Positions 49,278 through 57,972 are shown, counted from the first letter of the stretch. The stretch is DNA of 64,000 bases from Novipirellula galeiformis (GCF_007860095.1 NZ_SJPT01000003.1:1-64000); one strand, 5' to 3'. Numbers and translations are program-made. Notes: a model not told the origin generated them from the letters alone.

Positions 49278-50426
49278 TCAGCGGGCGACATCGACGTCTT
49301 GTGCACGCCGGACGCGTCGTGACAATTCGCACGAAGACGAGAGCATCTCGGTCAACGCGGCGTCGAGCGTTTCAGGCTCCATCTCCGTCTCCCCCAAAGG
49401 GCTCGATTGCGGAGAGTTGGCGGGTTGAGCGAGCGCATAGTAGTAATCCAATTGGGATGCCGAGGCGAGGGCAAAGTAGCAATTGGAGGTTTCATTCATG
49501 GCATCACGGATCTCCAAGACGCGTCCACCGGTCGCCATCATCAGCATGTGGGTCAGGCCGGCTCCGTGGTTGGAAACCAGGTATTTGGCGGCCGCCGCGA
49601 CTTGAATTTGGACGCGCCAATCGTGCTGTTCGGCGGTAAAGATGCTGAATCCATGCTTGCGTAGCACCGGTAGGATGGCGGCTTCGTTGGCGATCCGCCG
49701 CCGCGTTGCCCCGCTGCGGCTGATATAGACGCGCTGACCAAATTCATTTGCAACGCGGTCGCAATGGCGACAGGGGGTTTCCGCCAAATAGCTCCTAAAC
49801 CGTTGATGCATCTGTTGGATGATCGGTTGGTTGTAGTTTCCTGGGACCGCCACGTGCGATGGCAAAATCAAGTTCTGGCAATAAACGCGTTCGAAACGCT
49901 TTAAAAAGCGAATTTCGCCAAGCCCGTACGGTTTCAAACTCGGTTGTATGTACGCATGCTGGCGATATTGGTACGGCAACAGCAGTGTCAGTTCGCCCAG
50001 ATCGTGCGACCGCGACGCCATCTCCAAACGAGACAACGCACCACTGATCCAGTGGTAATAGCCGCAGCTGCCATTGTCGGTGATCCAAATGGTAGGCGCT
50101 TCGATGACCGAGCGAGACTGGATCCAACGCTCCGCTGCGGCACGCAAATGACCCCGTTCACGCCGCCATGCTTCGGCATGCGCTGGTGTCACAAAACTCT
50201 CTTGCAGGTAGCGTCCTTCATGACGCAGTGGGCCGCGGCCAAACGCCTCGACCCCACGCAATCGCTCAATCGAGGCAGGGGAGATCTCTTGATGATGGCT
50301 CGAAGCAAAGATGTCGTGGTCGCGACTGCGTAGATTCTTGGGAGGTTTGCGAACGCTGGTGTGCAGCGGCAGGGTGATTTCGAGCATGCCCATCCGTAGT
50401 TTCCAACAAGATGCGAGGGTGTCCAT
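49278..50426 (-). CDS. GT61-family glycosyltransferase
   Basis: About 382 residues from ATG 50426 (ATG 50393, with GGAAA upstream, is an alternative). Motifs of the GT61/DUF563 family are visible: DNGSCGYYHWISGALSRL (~115) and the C-terminal VSNHGAGLTHMLMMATGG (~300) followed by VLEI. Such enzymes transfer xylose, GlcNAc or related sugars onto glycans; the acceptor here is unknown. No membrane helix is clear. No other glycan genes are adjacent. Confidence 0.82.
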   Translation of the reverse strand: MDTLASCWKLRMGMLEITLPLHTSVRKPPKNLRSRDHDIFASSHHQEISPASIERLRGVEAFGRGPLRHEGRYLQESFVTPAHAEAWRRERGHLRAAAERWIQSRSVIEAPTIWITDNGSCGYYHWISGALSRLEMASRSHDLGELTLLLPYQYRQHAYIQPSLKPYGLGEIRFLKRFERVYCQNLILPSHVAVPGNYNQPIIQQMHQRFRSYLAETPCRHCDRVANEFGQRVYISRSGATRRRIANEAAILPVLRKHGFSIFTAEQHDWRVQIQVAAAAKYLVSNHGAGLTHMLMMATGGRVLEIRDAMNETSNCYFALASASQLDYYYALAQPANSPQSSPLGETEMEPETLDAALTEMLSSSCELSRRVRRAQDVDVAR

Positions 50427-50454
50427 CAAGGATCACAACTCAGAGCCAGCCTCT

Positions 50455-50469
50455 GGTGTTTTCAACACC
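50455..50469. terminator. Small hairpin between - strand genes
   Basis: GGTGTT-TTC-AACACC is a perfect 6-bp stem located between the stop of the 50559 gene and the start of the GT61 gene. It is a weak candidate terminator, and no T run follows. Confidence 0.4.
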
Positions 50470-50558
50470 CTGGGGTAACAAAATCGCTGCCGTAACGTCA
50501 ATGTGAAATTGCGACTGCGGTCGCGGTGTTGGGGCCGCCGACCGAGTGGATTGCATGC

Positions 50559-51503
50559 TTAGCGGTGGTCGGCGGTGGCTGCGGTCGCCGTCCGCGGTTG
50601 GCGTGACGCTTGAACCAGCTCATGTTGGCGGCGGTTGACATGCTTGATGACCTCGACGAACTGCTGCTGCGTTTCTCGCGGGACTTGTGGCAAACGATTG
50701 GCCAGATCAATCATCGATTGAGGATTACGCCGCGAGGCTTCGGAAATTTGGCTCACGAAACGCGCGGTTTCGATGAAGTTATTGTCGGCCGATCGACCGA
50801 TAAATCCGCTCAACGTGCGGGCGATCAGGTCGGCTCCCAGACTGTCGAGCTGAACGAAGCAATCTAGCGTCCCGGTGACCGTGGTTTCACCGCTGGCCGA
50901 GGTCGCGTAGCTGCTGCGGAATACGAAAACACCACGTCCGTCGATCGACTTGGGGACAAGTTTTCCGTCGTAATAACCATCGGCAACGTAGATGTGTAGT
51001 TGCGGATCGCCGTAGACCAAATCGACTCGGCAATGGGTACCGCTGCCATCGGATGCATCGAGTTGATAGGGAGCGACACGTTGTGTTTGAACCTGGGTGA
51101 CTCCCATCAAGTCCCACATGCCAACGAGCACCTCGGGATTGCGAGCGATGAACAGGAACATCTCTCGATCACAGCTGATTGCCTGGGTCGGCAATTGGCG
51201 AAAGATGGTGGGCGAACTGGCAATCGCCATTATTCGCTGTTGGGCGTCTGGGGTGAGTCGCTTCATCGGCAGACTCGCCAATACTTGATCGCGACGTTCC
51301 ACCGAAGCGGTTCCTGTGTCCGCGTCATTGGACGTTCCAATGATGCTGAAGCGGTCCCGCAGACCTTGCGCCGACGCGGTACGAGCCGAGATCACCGATG
51401 CGAACATCAGCGCCATCGCCAGCGCGCATCTCACGCCTACGATTCGTTGAATCGATTCCTCAGGCACCGCCGTCCCCCACCGTGTTTTGCCACAGTCCAC
51501 CAA
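50559..51503 (-). CDS. Secreted protein of unknown function
   Basis: Up to 314 residues; the start is uncertain (TTG 51503, GTG 51500, GTG 51434 or ATG 51416). All choices keep a signal-like segment (LAMALMFASVISARTASAQG) with an ASA cleavage site. The mature protein has a mixed alpha/beta middle (CRVDLVYGDPQLHIYVADGYYDG; GVFVFRSSYATS), a short GTLDCFVQLDSLGADLIARTLSG block and a helical, basic C-terminal tail. The central part could be a lipid- or ligand-binding fold, but no family motif is certain. Confidence 0.7.
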   Translation of the reverse strand: MVDCGKTRWGTAVPEESIQRIVGVRCALAMALMFASVISARTASAQGLRDRFSIIGTSNDADTGTASVERRDQVLASLPMKRLTPDAQQRIMAIASSPTIFRQLPTQAISCDREMFLFIARNPEVLVGMWDLMGVTQVQTQRVAPYQLDASDGSGTHCRVDLVYGDPQLHIYVADGYYDGKLVPKSIDGRGVFVFRSSYATSASGETTVTGTLDCFVQLDSLGADLIARTLSGFIGRSADNNFIETARFVSQISEASRRNPQSMIDLANRLPQVPRETQQQFVEVIKHVNRRQHELVQASRQPRTATAATADHR

Positions 51504-51666
51504 CCGCAGCGCGCTTCGCGACCCGCTGAGTGCGGATCGCAGTGCTTGTGATGAAGTTTCGGCCTAAAGGGGCTGCGAAGTTGAGGAAAACTGAGAGTCG
51601 TGATGGAGTTAATCAACGTGTCGTCAATGCAACAACACGTTCATTGGAAACGCAATGGCAGGCGAC

Positions 51667-52281
51667 TCAAGCACGTTTTCGCCATAAACGCACGTCATTT
51701 GGCCCACAAAACTGGAGCATCAGCGCACCGCGACAAGCATAGCGATCGAACACACGCTCATGAAAATCATCCTCCCCCGGCCAGGGATACGAATAGACGA
51801 TCGCAAAGTCATCCAACTCTAAACCCAGCGTTTCGTACGCACACCGAACCGGATGCCCCAAACTCGGTAGCGTCGGATCGTCGGCAAGTTCATCACTATC
51901 GGGGGGCAAAAAGTTGCCGCAAACCAGTTCGACATTCGTATTCCACTCGGCAACCAACCGCTGGCCTTGATCGAGCAGTTCCCCTTCCGCTTCGATGCCG
52001 ATCACGTCCAAGTCAAGTGTCGAGGCGAGCGCGCTGACGACGGCAAATCCACAACCCCACTCGAGAAATCGTCTGCCGATCAGCAATTGAGACTCCAACG
52101 TCCAAGCGAGCGATTGATAAACCAACTCGTAATCGGCGGCGACAAATTGTTCGATTTGCGGCTGGTCCCAGCGATCTTGGAAGGCTTCGATCCGGTTGCG
52201 AGCATCGGAAATCCATAAGCGTATCTCCGCGGGTAGCAAAAGCTGGTCTACCGACGAGGGGATGACAATTCGTTCTAACAA
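51667..52281 (-). CDS. Class I SAM methyltransferase-like protein
   Basis: 204 residues from TTG 52281; no ATG lies in the first ~170 codons. The SAM-binding motif I is FLEWGCGFAVVSALAS (~70), followed by VIGIEAEGELLDQG (motif II with the ribose-binding Glu). A VYSYPWPGEDDFHERVF block near 155 corresponds to the motif IV region. The long N-terminal helix before motif I and the EWGCG form resemble DOT1-like or small-molecule methyltransferases. The substrate is unknown. Confidence 0.72.
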   Translation of the reverse strand: MLERIVIPSSVDQLLLPAEIRLWISDARNRIEAFQDRWDQPQIEQFVAADYELVYQSLAWTLESQLLIGRRFLEWGCGFAVVSALASTLDLDVIGIEAEGELLDQGQRLVAEWNTNVELVCGNFLPPDSDELADDPTLPSLGHPVRCAYETLGLELDDFAIVYSYPWPGEDDFHERVFDRYACRGALMLQFCGPNDVRLWRKRA

Positions 52282-52344
52282 GGACGTTCTTTCGGTGAAG
52301 TTGCGCTAGGGCTGCGTGACCGCTAGGAATTAGGCTCAGACGAA

Positions 52345-52406
52345 GTGGACGAGGCGACGGGGCCATCGCAAAAAACGAAAAAATCGGGACCCGTCGCCTC
52401 GTCCAC
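52345..52406. repeat. Long inverted repeat GTGGACGAGGCGACGGG
   Basis: Perfect 17-bp arms (52345-52361 and 52390-52406) enclose 28 A-rich bases. It lies upstream of the methyltransferase-like gene and downstream of the zinc-ribbon gene, both on the - strand, where it could act as a terminator-like hairpin or be a dispersed repeat. Confidence 0.85.
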
Positions 52407-52451
52407 GACCCGAACAGCCGGTTTTCGGAAGGCATGCGAGTCCGCGTGGGC

Positions 52452-52496
52452 TCAATCGGGCTAGTTTGAATCGGGCTGGCTTGAATCGGGCAACCC
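52452..52496. repeat. Three 15-bp tandem units spanning a stop codon
   Basis: TCAATCGGGCTAGTT, TGAATCGGGCTGGCT and TGAATCGGGCAACCC are consecutive. Read on the - strand they encode PDS repeats at the C-terminus of the zinc-ribbon protein. In the last unit CAG has become TAG, which ends the frame, so the repeat continues past the gene. Confidence 0.85.
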
Positions 52497-52835
52497 ATCG
52501 AGCTCGGGATGAGAGCATCCGCCCCAACCGAGTATGTCAATCTCCTCTGCCGAAGCCCAGTGACCTTGCTCGCCCCAAAGGGGTTCAAGGCAGACGGGGC
52601 AGCGAGCGTCGCAGCCGTTGGGGTATTGGTGCCGAGTCGTGAGGTCTGGCTCGAGCCAGATCGCCTCGCACTCGTCACAAACGACCAGCCCATGAGGGAG
52701 GGGACGATTTTTGACGTTTGTTAGCTTCCCAGTCTGGGAGGGTGTTTCCGTTTCGGCAGGGAAGCCGCAGATGCGAACCCCACATAAGCCACCGCCACAA
52801 ATCGGACATTCGCCAACTGAGTGTTTTGGACTCAC
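52461..52835 (-). CDS. Zinc-ribbon protein of unknown function
   Basis: 124 residues from GTG 52835, 11 bases after GGAG. Cys pairs CPICGGGLC (~10), CDEC (~52) and CPVC (~80), with CDARC near them, suggest two treble-clef or zinc-ribbon modules. The last ~15 residues come from a 15-bp repeat. No catalytic motif is seen; a nucleic acid-binding or protein-interaction role is possible. Confidence 0.7.
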   Translation of the reverse strand: MSPKHSVGECPICGGGLCGVRICGFPAETETPSQTGKLTNVKNRPLPHGLVVCDECEAIWLEPDLTTRHQYPNGCDARCPVCLEPLWGEQGHWASAEEIDILGWGGCSHPELDGLPDSSQPDSN

Positions 52836-52849
52836 GATAGTTTGATCTC

Positions 52850-52933
52850 CGAAAAGCGAACGAATAAAGCGGAAAGGGATGATAAAGCGAAAAGGAATAA
52901 ACGCGGAAAAGAATAAAGCGGCAAGCAGAAAGG
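52850..52933. repeat. Degenerate purine-rich repeat
   Basis: Imperfect repeats of GAATAAAGCGGAAA / GATAAAGCGAAAAGG occupy the gap between two - strand genes. The + strand is almost entirely A and G, apart from single C and T positions. It is non-coding in all frames of reasonable length. Confidence 0.75.
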
Positions 52934-52959
52934 GTGATTGAGAATACAGATTTCGCGAG

Positions 52960-53583
52960 TCATTCCATCGGGTACGCCGTAATCACCCCGGTGTCCTCCA
53001 AGACTATCCGAACACGACGGGCGAGTGGATTTTGTCGCCGCCCTCCGCTGATGCCCCCCACGTAGCCGACTCGAGTACCTAGATCGACCGTGTAGATCGT
53101 TCGCCCGTCATCGACTCGCACGGTCGTTCGATCTCCCGATTTCGCTTTTGCATAAGCCCGATCGATCGTTCGCAGCATTCCCTCCATCTCGCCATCGAAT
53201 ACCCCGTGACTTCCTGGCCGAGAGGGATCGTCTCGGGTGTGCCGACGCAAATGTTCCAGCCGATGCCCTTCGGCGCTTCCTGGGTTGTACAACAGACCCT
53301 CTTGAGAGATGTAGCGATTTTCGGCGACCTCCCTCAATACGCCATAGAGCAAATCGGCTTGAGCGGTGGTGGTCGGTGACGCCGGGATCGTGTCTGGGTT
53401 GCGCTCCTCCGCGACCTCGTTCGTGGCGGGAGCGCCCAGCTTCGGCAGATTCAAACCCCATCTTGCTTCCAGCATCGGTTGGAGCAGCGAGTACACCCCC
53501 ACAAGGACGACCGTCGCGATCGCTCCTAGAGAGGATTTGCCTACGCTTAGGTGTTTTTTTCTCGATGAGTCCGATTTATCCAT
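52960..53583 (-). CDS. Membrane-anchored protein with possible BECR-nuclease-like tail
   Basis: 207 residues. A helix at ~20-40 (AIATVVLVGVYSLLQ) anchors the protein. A Pro/Thr/Ala linker follows. The C-terminal ~110 residues read GHRLEHLRRHTRDDP ... SHGVF ... YTVDLGTRVGYVGG ... VRIVLEDTGVITAYP. Spaced His residues and a final strand ending VITAYP resemble bacterial EndoU/RelE-type (BECR fold) nuclease domains used as toxins; this is my pattern-based inference. No immunity-like gene is obvious next to it, and the length is short for a polymorphic toxin. Confidence 0.6.
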   Translation of the reverse strand: MDKSDSSRKKHLSVGKSSLGAIATVVLVGVYSLLQPMLEARWGLNLPKLGAPATNEVAEERNPDTIPASPTTTAQADLLYGVLREVAENRYISQEGLLYNPGSAEGHRLEHLRRHTRDDPSRPGSHGVFDGEMEGMLRTIDRAYAKAKSGDRTTVRVDDGRTIYTVDLGTRVGYVGGISGGRRQNPLARRVRIVLEDTGVITAYPME

Positions 53584-53703
53584 CTCTCCTGCCTCCTTCA
53601 GTAACCTAGATTAGTAGACTTGGCGCTGATTCCTGTCATGATAGTGTGCCTTGCAATCTCCCGCCTTCGCAAGAAAATTGGAAGCGATCTCGCTTGCATG
53701 TCA

Positions 53704-53719
53704 CGATGCGATCGCATCG
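53704..53719. promoter_or_regulatory. 16-bp perfect palindrome
   Basis: CGATGCGATCGCATCG is fully self-complementary and lies 48 bases upstream of the start of the small secreted gene. It could be an operator; the GCGATCGC core may equally be an abundant octamer in this genome. Confidence 0.4.
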
Positions 53720-53766
53720 GAATTTAGAAGACCAGTCCCAGACAAAAGAAATTGAGGAAAAACAGC

Positions 53767-54144
53767 GTGAAGACCGTTCTACTTGCCTTGTTGATGTTCG
53801 CACTCCTACTGGTGACGTTTGATTCCCCGGCGAACGCAACGGAACCAGGCTGGTCTCCGATCATTATCCCTACCGGATCCTACCGCGACGAGATTAAGTC
53901 GATGCCGATTGAACAGCGTCCTTATCGTCCTGGACATTTCTATGGCAATACCGTTCGTCGGATGCATTACCACGGCGAGATCTTACCACGCCCGCTAGAT
54001 CGTCCGGCAACGCAAAGCCGCGTCCCAACCGTTTTTGGCCCCACCAATCCGATTCCATCGCTGGCTCCGTCCGCGTCGGGACGCGATACCCGCAACGCGT
54101 ACGGGATCCGTCGAATCTTGACAAATGGTCGTTTTGGTTCTTAA
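53767..54144 (+). CDS. Small secreted protein
   Basis: 125 residues from GTG 53767, eight bases after AGGA. The signal peptide is KTVLLALLMFALLLVTFDSPANA. The mature region is Pro/Arg/Tyr-rich without cysteines (YRPGHFYGNTVRRMHYHGE) and has no domain I recognise. It would be exported and basic. It is divergent from the membrane-anchored gene at 53583. The following ~290 bases to the acyl-AMP ligase hold no gene that I can support. Confidence 0.75.
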   Translation: MKTVLLALLMFALLLVTFDSPANATEPGWSPIIIPTGSYRDEIKSMPIEQRPYRPGHFYGNTVRRMHYHGEILPRPLDRPATQSRVPTVFGPTNPIPSLAPSASGRDTRNAYGIRRILTNGRFGS

Positions 54145-54438
54145 CGATTGGGAGGAATAGAGGATGCGTTTGTCGGAATCCGTCTGAGCCACTAATTTGG
54201 GGCGCACCGTCGTTGCATCGTTCGGGGGAGAGACGGCTGGGGTTGAGTCGTTTTCGTGGCCGCGAAAACTGGTGCATCGATGGCGCCGTGCCGAGCGACC
54301 ACAAGCAGCGAGACGACCGCCTGATTGACGCGTCCACTTTCCCCGCTCCGCAATCTTGACTGAATCGAAACCTTCTCCGCCCCTCCCATCCATCGCGTTG
54401 GTCCCGCCAGCGTGAAGCAAGACGCAGAGCCATTTGAT

Positions 54439-56571
54439 ATGCCCTCTCTCGCCCCCTCCACCGCGACCACCTTGCCGCAGTGGATCGGTATTCGCGCCGA
54501 GAAACATGGCGCTCGACCTGCAGTAACGTTTGTTGACGATGACGGGGTTTCCCGCTCGTGGAGTTATCGAGAGTTGTGGGGGCGCGTTTGCCAGTTTGCC
54601 AACCAGATGCCTAAGGTTGCCGAGCGTGATCCTCGCGCCTTGCTGTTGTTTCCCCCTGGATTGGAATTCATCGCAGGCTTCTTGGGCGCTCACGTCGCCG
54701 GTTGGATTCCGGTTCCCACTTGTTACCCCAAGCCGGGGCGGGTGATGGAGCGTCTCGATTCGGCCGCGCGTGATTGCCAACCCTCGGCGTTGATTAGCGA
54801 CGCGGCGACGTTGGCGGGAATCGATCGCAATAAGTTGTGCGAAGCCGCGCGTGGGATTCCACAGATCGCCACCGATGCTTCGATCGAGGCGAGCTCGGCG
54901 AACGACCCTTCGCATTGGATCGATCCTCACTCGTTGTCGATTGATCCCGATTCGATCGCGCTGCTGCAATACACCAGCGGAAGCACGAGCGAGCCTAAGG
55001 GAGTGATGGTTCGTCATCGCAATGTGATGGCAAACCTGGCCGCGATTAAGCATGGATTTAAGTTGCCTTGGCAAGACGACGAGGGGAGCGAAGCGGAGAC
55101 GGCCGTTTTTTGGTTGCCGTTCTTTCACGACATGGGGTTGATCGGCGGATTGCTCGCGCCGCTATATTCGGGGTATTCGATTGTCTTGATGAGCCCGCGT
55201 GCGTTTTTGCAGCGACCGATTCGATGGCTCCAATTGATCAGCGATTACAAGGCGACGGTGAGTGGCGCCCCCAACTTTGCCTATCAATTGTGCATCGACC
55301 GTATCTCCCCCGAGCAAACCGACTCGCTCGATCTTTCCCATTGGACGACGGCATTTTGTGGTGCGGAACCCATTGTGCCACGCACGTTGACTGATTTTGC
55401 TCACCGTTTTTCCAGCAGCAAATTTAGCCTCTCCGCCTTTTATCCCTGCTATGGCTTGGCCGAAGCGACCTTGCTTGCTGCTGGTGGTGACGGCCCCGCG
55501 GAACCTCGTTTACTAACCGTCGCCCGCGATGCACTCCGTGACGGACGCGTGGACGTCCAACCCGATGGACGTGGTAAAGCCTTTCAGAAGCTTGTCGCCT
55601 GCGGTTCGGCAGCCCAGGAAACGGAGTTGTTGATCGTGGATCCGCAGACACGCGAAGTTTGTGCGGAGCGAAGGATTGGCGAAATTTGGCTCAGGGGCGC
55701 TAGTGTCACGGCGGGTTACTGGAACCGAGACGAAGAGAATCAGCAGCGGTTTGCGGCGCGCACCTCAGATGACCGTGAAGGATTTTTTCGTAGTGGAGAC
55801 CTTGGTTTCTTTGACGCGGGTCAATTGTACGTGACCGGACGGATCAAAGATGTCGTCATCCTGCGCGGCCGCAATTTGTATCCCCAAGACATTGAAGCCA
55901 CGGTGCGAGAATCCCTCGGCAGCAATGGCGGACCATGTGCCGCGTTTGCCGTGGAAGGGGGACGTGGCGAAGGATTGGCCATCATCGCGGAAATCCAACG
56001 GCATTGCGATGAGTCGTTGCTACCCGAGATGATTCGTTCGATTCGACGCAGCGTGATCGACATTCACGAAGTCGACCCTCGCAATATTTTATTGGTGCGG
56101 CCAGCAACCGTTCCACTGACTAGCAGCGGCAAGATCCAGCGCCATCGATGTCGCGAGTTGTTTGCCGCCGATGAGATCCGTTGCAAGTATCGCTACGATC
56201 GTAAGTTCATGTCCGAGCAAACGCCGCTGGCAATCCCGCGACTTCCACCGAATCCGACCGCGACAGATCGCGAGCCCTTGTGCCGGATGATCGAAGCGTG
56301 GCTCGCCGAATGGCTTGTCGTTCGCGCTGGCGTGCAACCCGATCGTGTCGAGTTGGATAAACCGTTTGCGGACTACGGACTCGATTCGATGACGAGCGTC
56401 GAATTGAGTGGTGAAACCGAAGATTGGTCCGGAATCGAATTGACCCCCGTGGTTGCTTGGAGCCATCCGACAATCACGCAATTGAGTTTGTTCATCGCAA
56501 ACGAATTGATCGGGGATAATGTGAGCGAGGAAATCTCACCGGCGGACGCAACGCAGGACATGTCGCCGTAG
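54439..56571 (+). CDS. Fatty acyl-AMP ligase fused to a carrier domain
   Basis: 710 residues from ATG 54439 (GTG 54412 is possible). Adenylation motifs are LQYTSGSTSEPKG (~175), FHDMGLIGG (~222), CYGLAEATLL (~335), FRSGDLGFFD (~450) and LTSSGKIQRHRC (~560, catalytic Lys). FHDMG and the overall pattern are those of FAALs, which activate fatty acids as acyl-AMP for transfer to a carrier. The C-terminal ~80 residues are a phosphopantetheine carrier with Ser in YGLDSMTSVEL. No polyketide or NRPS gene is adjacent, so the downstream product is unknown. Confidence 0.9.
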   Translation: MPSLAPSTATTLPQWIGIRAEKHGARPAVTFVDDDGVSRSWSYRELWGRVCQFANQMPKVAERDPRALLLFPPGLEFIAGFLGAHVAGWIPVPTCYPKPGRVMERLDSAARDCQPSALISDAATLAGIDRNKLCEAARGIPQIATDASIEASSANDPSHWIDPHSLSIDPDSIALLQYTSGSTSEPKGVMVRHRNVMANLAAIKHGFKLPWQDDEGSEAETAVFWLPFFHDMGLIGGLLAPLYSGYSIVLMSPRAFLQRPIRWLQLISDYKATVSGAPNFAYQLCIDRISPEQTDSLDLSHWTTAFCGAEPIVPRTLTDFAHRFSSSKFSLSAFYPCYGLAEATLLAAGGDGPAEPRLLTVARDALRDGRVDVQPDGRGKAFQKLVACGSAAQETELLIVDPQTREVCAERRIGEIWLRGASVTAGYWNRDEENQQRFAARTSDDREGFFRSGDLGFFDAGQLYVTGRIKDVVILRGRNLYPQDIEATVRESLGSNGGPCAAFAVEGGRGEGLAIIAEIQRHCDESLLPEMIRSIRRSVIDIHEVDPRNILLVRPATVPLTSSGKIQRHRCRELFAADEIRCKYRYDRKFMSEQTPLAIPRLPPNPTATDREPLCRMIEAWLAEWLVVRAGVQPDRVELDKPFADYGLDSMTSVELSGETEDWSGIELTPVVAWSHPTITQLSLFIANELIGDNVSEEISPADATQDMSP

Positions 56572-56845
56572 GATCCGGACCCCATGCTTGGTGGACTGGA
56601 ACAACGCTCCGACACCGAGATCGATACGGTCCTGACCGATAAAAAAAGGGTCTGGACCGATGAAAACAAACCCTCGCCGATGATGATGGCAAACGATGCC
56701 CGCGTCGTCATGGATGCCAATGGGCATCAAATGCCCTCGTCCGTTCCTGCTGCAGCGGTCCCGTCGGTCTTCCCCTCGCTCCACCGCACGAGTGCTCAAC
56801 TTCGATCCGTTGAGCCGACCGTTCGGTAAGCCGACGCACCACGCG

Positions 56846-57019
56846 TTACTTCGCTTCCTTCAATTTCTTTGCCTCGGCTTCGAGCGCAGCGACTTCATCT
56901 TCGAGTTGCTTTAGCTCCTGCAGGTCATCGGTTTGTTCGCGGGAACCAGCCAAGCGTGGTCGCAGCGTTTGTAGTTTCTTGTTGATCACATCGAGACGCT
57001 TCTTCGCTTTTTTATCCAT
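56846..57019 (-). CDS. 57-residue charged coiled-coil protein
   Basis: ATG at 57019 and TAA at 56846-56848. The translation begins MDKKAKKRLDVINKKLQTLR and continues with a long Leu/Glu/Lys heptad-like helix ending EAKKLKEAK. Almost the whole protein is a predicted coiled coil, with 14 Lys and no Cys. Coding bias (regular codons, single uninterrupted frame, plausible start) supports a real gene. No ribosome site stands out. Function unknown. Confidence 0.75.
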   Translation of the reverse strand: MDKKAKKRLDVINKKLQTLRPRLAGSREQTDDLQELKQLEDEVAALEAEAKKLKEAK

Positions 57020-57441
57020 TGTTTCGTTTTATTCCGGGAGGGGATCGAGCAAGCAAAACGCCATTGTACTTGATATCCAGCCCAAGCCGAGACTGCTGGA
57101 AATCGGAATCAGACGCAACAACGATGGCGATCATGTGTGCACCGCATCGTGGTGTGAGCGTACCGACGTTGCGTGAATGCACTGACTTCCACAAAGCACC
57201 GGCGCGAAGCGGGAGTCTATGACTTGGAAACAAGTACTTGCACCTGTCGTGCTCGTTTTAATCGGTACATTCGACATGACGCGATGGCGCAGCGCGTTAA
57301 AGTTTGCCAAAGATCGACGCCTTCGGGGGGGCAGGGAGCTACACCTTTGACAGACACGTCGTCGATTGCGCGGCTGCGGCCTACCCGGCCGAGACGTCGT
57401 GGTTGGCTTCGCAACCCATTCCGAGTGAACTTATCCGTATC
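57020..57441. other. Intergenic region before the Tad cluster, with one possible microprotein
   Basis: No gene is certain in these ~420 bases. A 43-codon frame at 57219-57350 starts with ATG just after GGGAG and encodes a hydrophobic stretch (MTWKQVLAPVVLVLIGTFDM) with a basic tail, so it could be a small membrane protein. The promoter for the TadE-VWA-TadE genes should also be here. Confidence 0.4.
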
Positions 57442-57903
57442 ATGTTTGCCGTTTCTTCCCAACGCGAGTTCGCTTCGGCCCCACGACGCACGAAGACGCG
57501 AACCTGCAATCGCGTTGGAGCCGTTAGTGTCGAGTTTTCGTTAGTCGCCATCCCGATGTTCCTGATCCTGTTTGCCGCCATCGAGCTGGGCCGGGGAATG
57601 ATGACCGTCCAAGCGTTGGAGGAAGCGGCTCGTTCGGGATGCCGCATCGCGGTGCTAAAAGGCTCGACGACGGCGGATATCGACAGCGAGATCCATCAAT
57701 TGTTAAGCGCGATGGGGAGCTTCCATTTTACCACGCAAACCATTCCTGCTGCGCTCGACACCGTCCCACAATGGGACCCGGTAACGGTGCGAGTCTCCGC
57801 GGACTTTGCGGACATGACTTGGTTGCCGGTTCCTCGATTTCTAGCGGGGATGAGCTACACCGCATCATGTGTTTTACCCCGTGAAGCGGAAATCGTTAAA
57901 TAA
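57442..57903 (+). CDS. TadE-like pseudopilin-related protein
   Basis: 153 residues. After a basic N-terminus, GAVSVEFSLVAIPMFLILFAAIELGRGM (~30-57) is the TadE signature of a class III-type leader and membrane helix (G-A-V/x-V-E-F). The C-terminal ~95 residues are extracytoplasmic, ending CVLPREAEIVK. TadE/F proteins assist Flp pilus assembly. The gene is followed within ~70 bases by a VWA protein and then a second TadE, a recurrent arrangement. No tad ATPase or secretin gene is in the window. Confidence 0.88.
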   Translation: MFAVSSQREFASAPRRTKTRTCNRVGAVSVEFSLVAIPMFLILFAAIELGRGMMTVQALEEAARSGCRIAVLKGSTTADIDSEIHQLLSAMGSFHFTTQTIPAALDTVPQWDPVTVRVSADFADMTWLPVPRFLAGMSYTASCVLPREAEIVK

Positions 57904-57972
57904 TCTTTGCTCCGCTGTCCTTTTGGGTTTGCGTTGCGATTGAAGTTTTTCACTCTCACCCTACAGGTGTCG

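Noticed and set aside
53995-55128. 377-codon - strand frame opposite the acyl-AMP ligase
   Set aside because: It spans an intergenic region and the ligase gene and is rich in Arg/Gly/Gln with no domain; the ligase on the + strand has full motifs.
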